Shown: piece by piece, positions 18,425 to 26,480 of the stretch
Layout: every line of letters begins with the position of its first letter
Numbering within the stretch: the first letter of the stretch is position 1
Assembly: GCA_964485395.1 (NCBI GenBank)
Contig: CAZAJF010000019.1
Coordinates: 14,572 to 78,571, forward strand
Direction: 5' to 3'
Source of the DNA: JANNSO01 sp964485395
GTDB lineage: Bacteria > Spirochaetota > Spirochaetia > Treponematales > UBA12059
Length of the DNA: 64,000 bases
Position numbers and translations under genes: made by a program
The notes under the pieces: model-generated
Seen by the model: the letters and a program-made list of their open reading frames with translations, nothing else
Databases searched by the model: none
What the model was told of the DNA's origin: nothing

Positions 18425-18955
18425 GTGAAAGTTATTTATTTATTCGCGGCGGTATTCTTTCTCTCCTTCGTTTCCTGCTCTCCCAGGAAGGATTCCCAGT
18501 TCGTGATGGGCGATTATCATGCGTGGAACAAGCCGGTGTCCGCCGCCTTGACGTATGCGGTGCCGGGTCACGAAAACCGCTACCGAATCATCTTCATGAA
18601 CGATATCGCATGGAACGCCAATCGAGGCGGGGCGCTGGATTTTCCCAAAGGCTCGATAATCATAAAGGATATTTACGCCGGCAATACCGTCAAGGAAGGC
18701 GAAAAACCGATCGTCGCGACGTTCATGTACAAAGATCCCGAGAATCCGGAGGCGTTGAGAGGTTGGGTCTGGGGCATGAAAGACCTTGTCAGCGGCGTGG
18801 AAAATAAGATGAACTATGATTTTTGCATTACGTGCCACGATAACGCGAACGAGGCGCATCCGTACGGCGACCGGAATCCGGGCAATCTCTTCAGGGATTT
18901 TGTTTTCTTGCCGCCGGGAACGGTTCCCGAAAATTCTGAAAGTTATAATTACTGA
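18425..18955 (+). CDS. Cytochrome P460-like haem c lipoprotein
   Basis: A 176-residue protein starting at GTG with AAGGAG 8 nt upstream. The signal ends in FVSC (C18), a spirochaete-style lipobox. The mature part resembles the P460 family (YRIIFMNDIAW, FPKGSIIIKD, WGM) and has one CxxCH haem motif, CITCH, at 134-138. Family members carry a modified c-type haem and handle nitrogen oxides or hydroxylamine; whether the Lys-haem cross-link exists here is unknown. Being co-transcribed with a haem-sensor cyclase suggests it senses with, or feeds, that sensor. Confidence 0.82.
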   Translation: MKVIYLFAAVFFLSFVSCSPRKDSQFVMGDYHAWNKPVSAALTYAVPGHENRYRIIFMNDIAWNANRGGALDFPKGSIIIKDIYAGNTVKEGEKPIVATFMYKDPENPEALRGWVWGMKDLVSGVENKMNYDFCITCHDNANEAHPYGDRNPGNLFRDFVFLPPGTVPENSESYNY

Positions 18956-19005
18956 CGGATTCCCACTCGCGAATCCGCCTGCGCCGAATACCGTTTGCCC
19001 GTATC

Positions 19006-19863
19006 CTATTCCTTTATTCTTCCTATCAGGCGCAGGAGCCCGTCGAGGATGGTCAGGGGATGCGGTGGGCATCCGGGTATGTACAAGTCCACTTTCGGCA
19101 GGCCGCCGATGCCGCTGTCCGGGCAGCCCCCTATGCCGTTTCCCGCTTCCGGGTCTCCGCAAAAAAGACCTCCGGAGACGGCGCAGGTGCCCACGGCTAT
19201 GACCAGCTTCGGTTCCGGTATCGCCTCCCAGGTTTTTTTCAGGGCCAACTCCATGTTTTTGCTCACCGGGCCCGTGACCAGGATTCCGTCGGCATGGCGC
19301 GGCGAGGCGACATACTGGATACCGAAGCGTCCAAGGTCCCAGCCTATCGTGCCGAGGACGTTTACGTCGGCTTCGCAGGCGCCGCAGCCCCCCGCGCTCA
19401 CGACGCGCAGCTTCAGCGAGCGTCCGAACATGCGAGTTATTTTTTTATCCAGCTGCTGGGCCAGTCTCAGCTCCTTGGCGCTTGCCTCCACCAGCATGTC
19501 CCCGCGCTCGCGGAACGACAGGCGATAATCCGAATCGTGGGAGATTGCGCCGGCCGGGCACAAATCCTTGCAGTCGTTGCAGAACAGGCACTTTCCGATA
19601 TCGAGCCTGATGCTGCCTTCACTGCTGAAGGCACCTTCACTGCTGAAGGCACCTTCACGGCTGAAGGCACCTTCACGGCTGAAGGCTCCCGTGGGACAGG
19701 CCGTTATGCAGGCATCCGAGCAGGAGGGGCAGGACTGCGCGCATTTCACCGCGTCTACCAAAGGCCGCCCGCGGAATCTGTCGGGCAGCGCCGGCGGTTT
19801 TCCCCGCGGGAATTTGACGGTTCTATACCCTTGCCGAAGACGTGTTGCGATTTCCTTCATCAT
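19006..19863 (-). CDS. Ehr-type complex: ferredoxin / NuoB-like small subunit fusion
   Basis: A 285-residue fusion. Residues about 25-110 are a two-cluster ferredoxin (HyfH/NuoI-like) with CPSCSDACITACP and CLFCNDCKDLCP. Residues about 140-285 are a HycG/HyfI/NuoB-like small subunit with CGAC, GTC and GCPP cysteines for the cluster next to the active site. Between the two ferredoxin clusters sits a four-fold GAFS(R/S)E repeat. The ATG at 19863 has GAGGAG at good spacing. It is the last gene of the operon and would deliver electrons to the large subunit in the cytoplasmic arm. Confidence 0.85.
   Translation of the reverse strand: MMKEIATRLRQGYRTVKFPRGKPPALPDRFRGRPLVDAVKCAQSCPSCSDACITACPTGAFSREGAFSREGAFSSEGAFSSEGSIRLDIGKCLFCNDCKDLCPAGAISHDSDYRLSFRERGDMLVEASAKELRLAQQLDKKITRMFGRSLKLRVVSAGGCGACEADVNVLGTIGWDLGRFGIQYVASPRHADGILVTGPVSKNMELALKKTWEAIPEPKLVIAVGTCAVSGGLFCGDPEAGNGIGGCPDSGIGGLPKVDLYIPGCPPHPLTILDGLLRLIGRIKE
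19616..19687 (-). repeat. In-frame 18-bp minisatellite (4 copies)
   Basis: Four tandem 18-bp units at 19616, 19634, 19652 and 19670 differ only by a T/G change and the last base. Each unit contains the self-complementary arms CCTTCA and TGAAGG, so each can fold as a hairpin. They encode four six-residue repeats inside the ferredoxin domain. Confidence 0.95.
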
Positions 19864-19915
19864 ATATGGCTCCTCGGATTTTTGATGCGCCTTGAGCCTC
19901 GCGCGATGCGCACCG

Positions 19916-21448
19916 TCACAGGTCGTGTCCGCAATACGAAAGGTTGAAGCTTTTGTTGCACAGGGGGAAATCCGAGATTTCCTGTCCCCGGAGCACATAG
20001 GCGAGCGCGTACCAGTTGTGGAACGACGGATCCACGATCTTGTAGCGGGAGAAGGTTCCGTCCGAGCCCGTGATGGCGACGTGGCACGACTCGCCGCGCC
20101 AACCTTCCGCGAGCGAGACGCAGAGCATGTCCGGCTTCAGCGGAGCCGTGCCCGAGTCAATGCCGCCGCCAGGCAGGCTGTGCAGCAGCTCCCGGATAAA
20201 CGCGATGGACTGCCGTATCTCGAGCCAGCGCACGTACGCTCTGCCGAATACGTCGCCCGAATCGTAGCTGGAAACGGGAATCTGGCTGAAGCGGTAGATG
20301 CCCGAAGGCTGGTTGCATCTGACGTCGCGGCTTAAGCCGGAAGCCCGCGCGGCGGGTCCCACGATGCCAAGCGATATCGCTGTTTCCTTGGGCAGGATTC
20401 CCGTGTCCTCGAAGCGCGCCATTACGGAGGGAGTGTCCCAGAGGAGGTTGACGGCGTTCGCGGTTTCCTTCTCCGCTATGCCGAGCCTCTTTTCCAGCTC
20501 GATGGCGCGGGTCTCGTCGAGATCGTAGCCGATGCCCCCGGGCAATAAAAGCCCTCTGCCGAAGCGGTTGCCGCAGAGAAGCGCCGTCATGTTAAGGAAA
20601 TCTCCCCGAATTCGCCCGCAGAAGCTGGCGGTGGGCAGGTAGCCGACGTCGCCTGAAAGGGCGCCGAGGTCGCCTACGTGGTTGGCCAGCCGTTCGAGTT
20701 CGAGGGCGACGGCGGCTATGGCCTGGGCGCGCGGTTTCCTTTTAATGCCCGACAGCGAGTCGATGGCCTGGCAGTAATTCATGGCGTTGGCTATGCAGGT
20801 GTCGCCCGCGGCGTTTTCCGCGTAGTGCAGCGTGCGTTTCGACGGGCCCCCCACAAGCGATTCCTCGATGCCGCGATGCTGGTAGCCTAGAGCGATCTCC
20901 AGGTGAAAAACCTGCTCGCCGTGGCACTGGAAGCGAAAGTGGCCGGGTTCGATTACGCCCGCATGTACAGGGCCCACTGCCACCTCATGGACTTGCTCGC
21001 CCTCGACGCGGTAGAAATCCGTTACGCCGGGCGTTATCTCCTGCCCGGCCGGACGTCCCCAGGCGTCGCTTCCGGTCCATGAGGCGCGGTAGCGTACCGG
21101 CTTGAACCAGGGGTGGCCGTCCGGCACGATTCCCATCTGTTCCGCTATCTCCCGCTCGAAGAGCTGCACTTGCGGGCAACGCACGGCAAGGGAAGGGAAG
21201 TGCCTTTCTCGCAGCGCGGTGCGGGCGACGGCCAGTTTGTTGTTTTGATCGTCGGACATGACGGCGAACAGCTCGGTGCATCCTTGCGTTTTTCCGGGCA
21301 TGCCGAAATATGCGGAAACATGGCATCCTGCGGCCATCGAATTCTCGAGCGCCGTAAAAAAATCGTCGTTCGCGGAAGGCGGAAGGCTCTCCAGCCCGAT
21401 TGCGCCGCCGTTCTGTATGGATGTAAATATTTCTTCTTGCCTTCTCAT
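19916..21448 (-). CDS. Ehr-type complex: NuoC-NuoD-like large subunit lacking [NiFe] ligands
   Basis: A 510-residue protein fusing a NuoC-like domain (about 1-160) to a HycE/HyfG/NuoD-like large subunit. Where [NiFe] hydrogenases have the L1 CGxC motif this one reads AAGDTC, and the C-terminal DPCxxC (L2) is replaced by DPSFHNW; the protein ends SYCGHDL. The nickel centre therefore cannot form, which matches Ehr (energy-converting hydrogenase-related) complexes rather than hydrogenases. It should still bind the small subunit and membrane arm. The ATG at 21448 overlaps the upstream gene as ATGA; the same frame stays open for 466 codons further upstream, but only as a shadow of the next gene. 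Confidence 0.88.
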   Translation of the reverse strand: MRRQEEIFTSIQNGGAIGLESLPPSANDDFFTALENSMAAGCHVSAYFGMPGKTQGCTELFAVMSDDQNNKLAVARTALRERHFPSLAVRCPQVQLFEREIAEQMGIVPDGHPWFKPVRYRASWTGSDAWGRPAGQEITPGVTDFYRVEGEQVHEVAVGPVHAGVIEPGHFRFQCHGEQVFHLEIALGYQHRGIEESLVGGPSKRTLHYAENAAGDTCIANAMNYCQAIDSLSGIKRKPRAQAIAAVALELERLANHVGDLGALSGDVGYLPTASFCGRIRGDFLNMTALLCGNRFGRGLLLPGGIGYDLDETRAIELEKRLGIAEKETANAVNLLWDTPSVMARFEDTGILPKETAISLGIVGPAARASGLSRDVRCNQPSGIYRFSQIPVSSYDSGDVFGRAYVRWLEIRQSIAFIRELLHSLPGGGIDSGTAPLKPDMLCVSLAEGWRGESCHVAITGSDGTFSRYKIVDPSFHNWYALAYVLRGQEISDFPLCNKSFNLSYCGHDL

Positions 21449-22914
21449 GGATTGCCCCCCAGGAATGAAACCGCGTCGCCTACCATCCCGGCGAGCGGCC
21501 CTGGTATGTACAGCCCGAGCAGCAAGACGATGGACATGAGGGCCGCCACCGGGGCCGCGGTAAGGAAGGTATCGCGAAAGGGAGCGGCTATGACGGCTGT
21601 TGCCGAAGGCTCCCCGGGCGCGCTTGCGGACAGGCCGATCGGGGAGCCTTGCACGACCTTGAGCACCGTCTTGCCCATGCCGATGAAGACGAGGAGCAGG
21701 AAGAGGAGGAACAGCCCCGCGACGAGGAAGCTGTTTGCGCCGAACGCGCCGTTCAGGATGGCGAATTCGCTTACGAAGGGGCCGAACGGCGGGCTGCCCG
21801 TAATCGCGAGGAATCCCGCCAGGAACATGGCCGCGGAAAATGGAACCTTCCGGAGGGCGCCGCTTACCTGCTCGGTGCTCTTGCTCGCGTACGCGCGGTG
21901 TATGTTGCCCGCCGAAAGGAACAGCACGCCCTTGGTCATGCCGTTCGTCATGACGTGCAGGACCGTGCCGAACAGCGCCGGGGCACCGAGGCCGAGGCCC
22001 ACCATCAGGATGCCCATGTGCTCCACGCTGGAATACGCGAGCATCCGCTTGAAGTCGCGCTGCCCGAGCATGAACAGGCCGGCGACGGCCATGGAGACGA
22101 GTCCCATGGGCAGGAGGAGCCTCGAAACGTATGCGAATTCCCCCGCCGCGGCGCAGATGTGATAAATTCTTAAGAATGCCAGGAACGCGCAGCTCGTGAC
22201 GCCTCCGGCGAATACTGCGCCTACGACCCCTGGCGCCTCGCCGTAGGCGTCGGGCTTCCAGGTGTGCATGGGTGCAAGACCCATTTTCGTTCCGTAGCCT
22301 ACGAGCAGGAGCACGAAGGCTCCCTGCAGCCAGGGCTTGGAAAGCCCCCTGGCGTTGGCCAGCAGCTCGTCGTATTGAAGGGTGGGCTCCATGCCTCCGT
22401 GCAGCGCGGAATACGCCAGGAAATAGGTGCCGAGCAGGGCAAGGGCTATTCCGACGGACCCGACGAGCAGGTATTTCCAGGTGGCTTCGATGCTTTTCTT
22501 GGAGTGATTGAAATATATCAGCGGTGCCGTGCTGAGCGTCGTCGCCTCGATGGCCACCCACATGAGGCCCAGGTGATGCGACCACGCGACGAGGCTCATG
22601 ATGCCCAGGAACAGGAGCAGGCAGGAGACGAAAACCCTGTTTTGCCGCTCGCTTCTGGAACGCAAATACGCGATGCAGTACACGGAGCAGAAGAAGTAAA
22701 GCACCCCCACCGTGAGGAGGACTATCTTTCCGACGGGGTCGAGCGCCAGCCAGTCGTTGTTCGTGGCCACTGATGGATAGACCAATGTGTATACGGTGGC
22801 CGCGAGGTGCATGGCCGAGGCGACCGGAAGAAACAGGGGGCGCCATTTATTGGACGGGAAAAGCGCGGCCAGAGCGGCCATGGCCATCGGAAAGAAAATC
22901 AGGAAGTAGGCCAT
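21445..22914 (-). CDS. Ehr-type complex: HyfF/NuoN-like proton-pumping membrane subunit
   Basis: A 489-residue antiporter-like subunit with about 14 transmembrane helices. It keeps the Mrp/NuoLMN core: TM5 Glu in LMWVAIEATTL, TM7 Lys in GYGTKMGLAPMHTWKPDA, and the broken-helix Lys/His region in GQRDFKRMLAYSSVEHMG. It is predicted to move protons or sodium ions in the membrane arm. GGAG precedes the ATG. Confidence 0.9.
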   Translation of the reverse strand: MAYFLIFFPMAMAALAALFPSNKWRPLFLPVASAMHLAATVYTLVYPSVATNNDWLALDPVGKIVLLTVGVLYFFCSVYCIAYLRSRSERQNRVFVSCLLLFLGIMSLVAWSHHLGLMWVAIEATTLSTAPLIYFNHSKKSIEATWKYLLVGSVGIALALLGTYFLAYSALHGGMEPTLQYDELLANARGLSKPWLQGAFVLLLVGYGTKMGLAPMHTWKPDAYGEAPGVVGAVFAGGVTSCAFLAFLRIYHICAAAGEFAYVSRLLLPMGLVSMAVAGLFMLGQRDFKRMLAYSSVEHMGILMVGLGLGAPALFGTVLHVMTNGMTKGVLFLSAGNIHRAYASKSTEQVSGALRKVPFSAAMFLAGFLAITGSPPFGPFVSEFAILNGAFGANSFLVAGLFLLFLLLVFIGMGKTVLKVVQGSPIGLSASAPGEPSATAVIAAPFRDTFLTAAPVAALMSIVLLLGLYIPGPLAGMVGDAVSFLGGNP

Positions 22915-22917
22915 GGA

Positions 22918-23562
22918 TCACTCCTTGAGGGACACGAGGCGCCGTGTGTCCAGGGATGAGAACGCCTGGTTGATGTGGTTCGTTATTATCGATATGACGA
23001 ATATGCCGACGAAGAGGTCCAGGAGCACGCCCATCTCCACGACGAGCGGGATGGCCTCCACGAGCAGCGTACCGAAAATAAAGATGCCGTTCTCCAGGAC
23101 GAGGTAGCCGAGCACCTGCGAGATGGCTTTGTAGCGCGTCGTGAGTATTATGAAACCCACCAGTACCGTGGTTATGGATGCGGGAAATATCAAGGTGTCG
23201 GCCAGCTTGCCCACGAGCATGAATTTCGAGGACAGGAGGAGCACGACCCCGGTCGCCGCGGCGCCCATTATTATGGAAGGAAGGAACCCGATGAGCGGCT
23301 GGACCTCGCGCTTTATCTGCGCGGCGCGCAGCGAGCGTATCATGATGGCGGGAATCACGATGCCCTTGAGCGCTATCGCCACCGAGGCCGCTATCAGCGA
23401 CGGAACGTGCACGCGCTCGTTTACGAGCAGCGGCAGGAAGCCCAGGAGCGCTCCCTGCAGGCCTACGATGCGTATGACCGAATGGATGCGGCTGGTTCCA
23501 AGCGTAAACAGGTTGAGCACCAGCACGATCACCAGGATTGCGTTAAGAATATTGAACATCAT
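22918..23562 (-). CDS. Ehr-type complex: HyfE/NuoK-like membrane subunit
   Basis: A 214-residue hydrophobic protein with about seven transmembrane segments, of the HyfE family, whose C-terminal half resembles NuoK. It sits between the HyfC-like and HyfF-like genes, the place of hyfE in hydrogenase-4 clusters. Its start codon directly follows the stop of the HyfC-like gene, and 3 nt separate it from the next gene. Confidence 0.85.
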   Translation of the reverse strand: MMFNILNAILVIVLVLNLFTLGTSRIHSVIRIVGLQGALLGFLPLLVNERVHVPSLIAASVAIALKGIVIPAIMIRSLRAAQIKREVQPLIGFLPSIIMGAAATGVVLLLSSKFMLVGKLADTLIFPASITTVLVGFIILTTRYKAISQVLGYLVLENGIFIFGTLLVEAIPLVVEMGVLLDLFVGIFVISIITNHINQAFSSLDTRRLVSLKE

Positions 23563-24471
23563 TCACCTCACCAGCAGTATGAACGCCGAGCAGCACAGGA
23601 TCAGGGCGCCGGTAAGCAGGTAGGGCACCCGCTTCATCCTGAGCCTGGCCATCATCGATTCCAGGATGCCGACGCATACCGCCATGGCCAGCGTCTCGGC
23701 GACGAACACGGCGGTATCCGCCACCAGGATTCCCGTCCGGAACGGCGCGATGAGGTGGAGGAGCACCGCTTCCAGCAGGTAGAGCTTGACTGCGGACGCG
23801 TACAGCACGATGCCCAGAAGCGGGCCGCTGTGGTCCAGCACCATCACTTCGTGGATCATCGTAAGCTCGAGGTGCGTGGTAGGGTCGTCCACCGGGATGC
23901 GGCAAGTCTCGGCGAGCATGACGATGAACAGGCCTATGGACACGAGGATGAGGGGCGCGGTGCCCGAGGCGGCGGAAATCCTCCACGGATTTTCGAGCAT
24001 CGTGCCCAAGTTGAGGGACCCCGAGATTTTGGCAAGGACGAGCAGGCCGAAAAACAGCGCGGGTTCGGAGAGGCTCGCGAAGGTGAGCTCCCGCGTGGCG
24101 CCCATGCCTTCGAAGGCGGAGCCCGTGTCCAGGGCCGCCGACGTGGTGAAGAATCTGGCGAGTCCCAGCAGGTACGCGAACAGGATCAGGTCTCCGGTAA
24201 AGGAGATGGGCGGCCGGAGCGGGCCCGCCGGGACGAGGAGCCCGGCCGCCAGCACGGCGGAAAGCGTCACGACGGGACCGGCGATGAATATCCATCCGGT
24301 GGTACCGCTGAGGACGAGCCCTTTCCTGAAAAGCTTCGCGAGATCGAAGTACGGCTGCAGGAACGGAGCGCCGTGCCTTCCGGCGAACCATGCCTTGGTC
24401 CTGGCTATGACCCCGAGGAGCAGCGGCGGAAGCAGCAGCATCACAACGATGTTAATGATTTTTTCTGGCAT
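23563..24471 (-). CDS. Ehr-type complex: HyfC/NuoH-like membrane subunit
   Basis: A 302-residue membrane protein of the complex I subunit 1 / HycD / HyfC family, with about eight transmembrane helices and the family stretches PYFDLAKLFRKG and ETCRIPVDDPTTHLELTMIH, which line the path between the soluble arm and the ion pumps. Its ATG overlaps the preceding stop by one base (TGATG). Confidence 0.92.
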   Translation of the reverse strand: MPEKIINIVVMLLLPPLLLGVIARTKAWFAGRHGAPFLQPYFDLAKLFRKGLVLSGTTGWIFIAGPVVTLSAVLAAGLLVPAGPLRPPISFTGDLILFAYLLGLARFFTTSAALDTGSAFEGMGATRELTFASLSEPALFFGLLVLAKISGSLNLGTMLENPWRISAASGTAPLILVSIGLFIVMLAETCRIPVDDPTTHLELTMIHEVMVLDHSGPLLGIVLYASAVKLYLLEAVLLHLIAPFRTGILVADTAVFVAETLAMAVCVGILESMMARLRMKRVPYLLTGALILCCSAFILLVR

Positions 24472-26480
24472 CAGGAAACCCCCATGGAGCCGAAGGCGAG
24501 CAGCAGGATCGTTATTATGAAAATATAGAGCAGGTACCGGGATAGGTTGCCTTGTCTCAGCTCGCGGAAACGCGAGGCCGCGCGCGCCACGGCCGCCTTC
24601 GCGGGAATCACGACCTTGTCCATGACCGTATCGGGCAGGTCGGCCTTGAAGGCCGATTTATCCGGGAACTCGCCTTCGATTTTCGGGCGGCTTCTCCGTA
24701 ACGGCGAGACGATCGGGAAAAGCAGGATGATGCCGGAGGCTATCGACGAGCCCGTGTATTGCATTCTGCTTGTGGGTTTTGCATAGCCGCAGTCCCAGGT
24801 TGGCGCCGATGCGCGACTCTTTGCGCGCGAGACCGTGCCGAGGAGCAGGACTGCGGCCGCGACGAGTGCCCCGAGCACGAGCGCCATCGCGCCGAGCGAA
24901 CGGAGCGGCGCCAGGGCTTCAAGCGATACGGGCGGCGTCGAGTCGGCGGCGATCGCCGACGATGTCCATGCCTGCGCGGCGGCCTGCAGAAACGGAGCCA
25001 GCTTCCAGGCGAAGATTCCCAGCGCGGCGCAGGCGGCAGCGAGTATCGCCATCGTCGCGGCCATGACCGGCTTGAGCTTTTCCGGCATTACGCTTTTGTC
25101 CGTGCGGGGAGCGCCGAGGAACACGACGGCGAACAGCTTGACGAAAGCCGCGGTGGCGAGCGCCCCGCTCATGGCCAGCAAGGCGGCGGCGCCGCCTGCG
25201 ACGGCGAGGGCCGAATCGTCGCCCATGATCCGGAACAGGCCGCCGTAGACGAGCCATTCGCTCGCGAAGCCGTTGAGCGGCGGCAATCCGCTTATCGCCA
25301 GGGCTCCCGCGAGAAACAGCAGCATGGCCAGCGGCATCTTCTTGCCGAGCCCTCCCAGCAGGTTCGCGTTTGCCGTGCCCGCTGCGAGCTCGATGGTCCC
25401 GGCATTAAAAAATAATAATGACTTGAACAGGCCATGGTTCCAGACGTGGAACAGCGCGCCGCACAGTCCCAGCGCTATCCACTCGTTGTGCCCGGCAACC
25501 CGGCCAAGAAGCGCGGTGCCGATGCCGATGGTGATGATGCCGACGTTCTCGACGCTGGAATAGGCAAGCAGGCGCTTGATGTTGGATTGCCCCAATGCGA
25601 AGAGGATGCCCGCCAGCGCCGTCAGCGACCCGGCGGCCACGAGGGTGACGCCCCACCATGTTTCCGGGGAGGGCAGGAGTCCCGACATACGGATCAGCCC
25701 GTAGATTCCCATCTTGGACATCACCCCGGACAGCACGCCCGACAGATGGCTCGGCGCGTTCGCGTAAAAATCGGGAAGCCAGAAGTGCAGCGGAACGATG
25801 CCGGCCTTGAAGCCGAAACCCAGAGCCGCCAAGACGAATACGGCGCCGGCAAGCTTGGGGTCCGCGAAAAACGCGGGCACCAGGGCAAATGAGCCGGTCG
25901 CCTCGCGCCACAGCGCGAACATGGCGAAAAGCAGCAGCGTGCCCGCGTGCGTCGCCACGAGATAGATCCAGCCGGCTTTGCGGGCGCGCATGTTTTTACC
26001 GTCGGAAGTGGCCGCGAAGTAGGCGGCGACGGCCATCAGTTCCCAGGCGATGAGGAACAGGACGCCGTCCCCGGCCGCGCACACCATGGCCATGCCGCCC
26101 GCCAGCAGGCCGTAGAAGAGCCCGAGCCTGCGGCCGCCCGAGGAAGGATCCGAGTACGGCCAGTAGCCGAGCCCGAACAGCGCGCCGAGAAAGGGAAGCA
26201 CGAACACGGGTATGAGGAAAACCGCGCTCAGGGCATCGATGCGTATGAAAAATTCACCCAGGGGCAGAAACCAGGCCGCGCGCAGCGAGTCTCCCGCGCC
26301 CGGCGATGCCAGGGCCGTCGCCACGGCCGCAAGCCCGGTGGCGCTGCCGGCGAGCAAAATCGCGGCGCTGACGTATTGCCCCGCGCGGGAGCCTGGTCGG
26401 CGGCCCATGAAAAATGCGGGAACGCCGCTGACGGACAATAATCCGACGGCCGCCAGCAGAAGGTGGGGAGCCGCCGTCAT
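24471..26480 (-). CDS. Ehr-type complex: second HyfB/NuoL-like membrane subunit
   Basis: A 669-residue antiporter-like protein with about 16 transmembrane helices. Conserved ion-path residues are in LIAWELMA (Glu), FKAGIVPLHFWLP (Lys), LGQSNIKRLLAYSSVEN (Lys) and VWNHGLFKSLLFF (Lys/His). It has the long C-terminal tail typical of HyfB with a WDCGYAKPTSRMQY block. It is clearly a paralogue of the next gene upstream. The ATG at 26480 overlaps that gene as ATGA. Confidence 0.9.
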   Translation of the reverse strand: MTAAPHLLLAAVGLLSVSGVPAFFMGRRPGSRAGQYVSAAILLAGSATGLAAVATALASPGAGDSLRAAWFLPLGEFFIRIDALSAVFLIPVFVLPFLGALFGLGYWPYSDPSSGGRRLGLFYGLLAGGMAMVCAAGDGVLFLIAWELMAVAAYFAATSDGKNMRARKAGWIYLVATHAGTLLLFAMFALWREATGSFALVPAFFADPKLAGAVFVLAALGFGFKAGIVPLHFWLPDFYANAPSHLSGVLSGVMSKMGIYGLIRMSGLLPSPETWWGVTLVAAGSLTALAGILFALGQSNIKRLLAYSSVENVGIITIGIGTALLGRVAGHNEWIALGLCGALFHVWNHGLFKSLLFFNAGTIELAAGTANANLLGGLGKKMPLAMLLFLAGALAISGLPPLNGFASEWLVYGGLFRIMGDDSALAVAGGAAALLAMSGALATAAFVKLFAVVFLGAPRTDKSVMPEKLKPVMAATMAILAAACAALGIFAWKLAPFLQAAAQAWTSSAIAADSTPPVSLEALAPLRSLGAMALVLGALVAAAVLLLGTVSRAKSRASAPTWDCGYAKPTSRMQYTGSSIASGIILLFPIVSPLRRSRPKIEGEFPDKSAFKADLPDTVMDKVVIPAKAAVARAASRFRELRQGNLSRYLLYIFIITILLLAFGSMGVS

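Noticed and set aside
18956..18977. Terminator after the P460-like gene
   Set aside because: A 7-bp inverted repeat (CGGATTC/GAATCCG) exists but no T-run follows.
19616..19687. CRISPR array
   Set aside because: Only four 18-bp units with no spacers, inside a coding frame.
19916..22846. A 976-codon open frame ending in the hydrogenase-like large subunit
   Set aside because: Residues before the ATG at 21448 are Arg/His/Pro-rich shadow of the HyfF-like gene on the same strand; the ATGA overlap fixes the real start.
22975..24528. A 517-codon plus-strand frame opposite the HyfC/HyfE-like genes
   Set aside because: Rich in Arg, Glu, His and Gln as expected for the antisense of membrane-protein codons; no domain.
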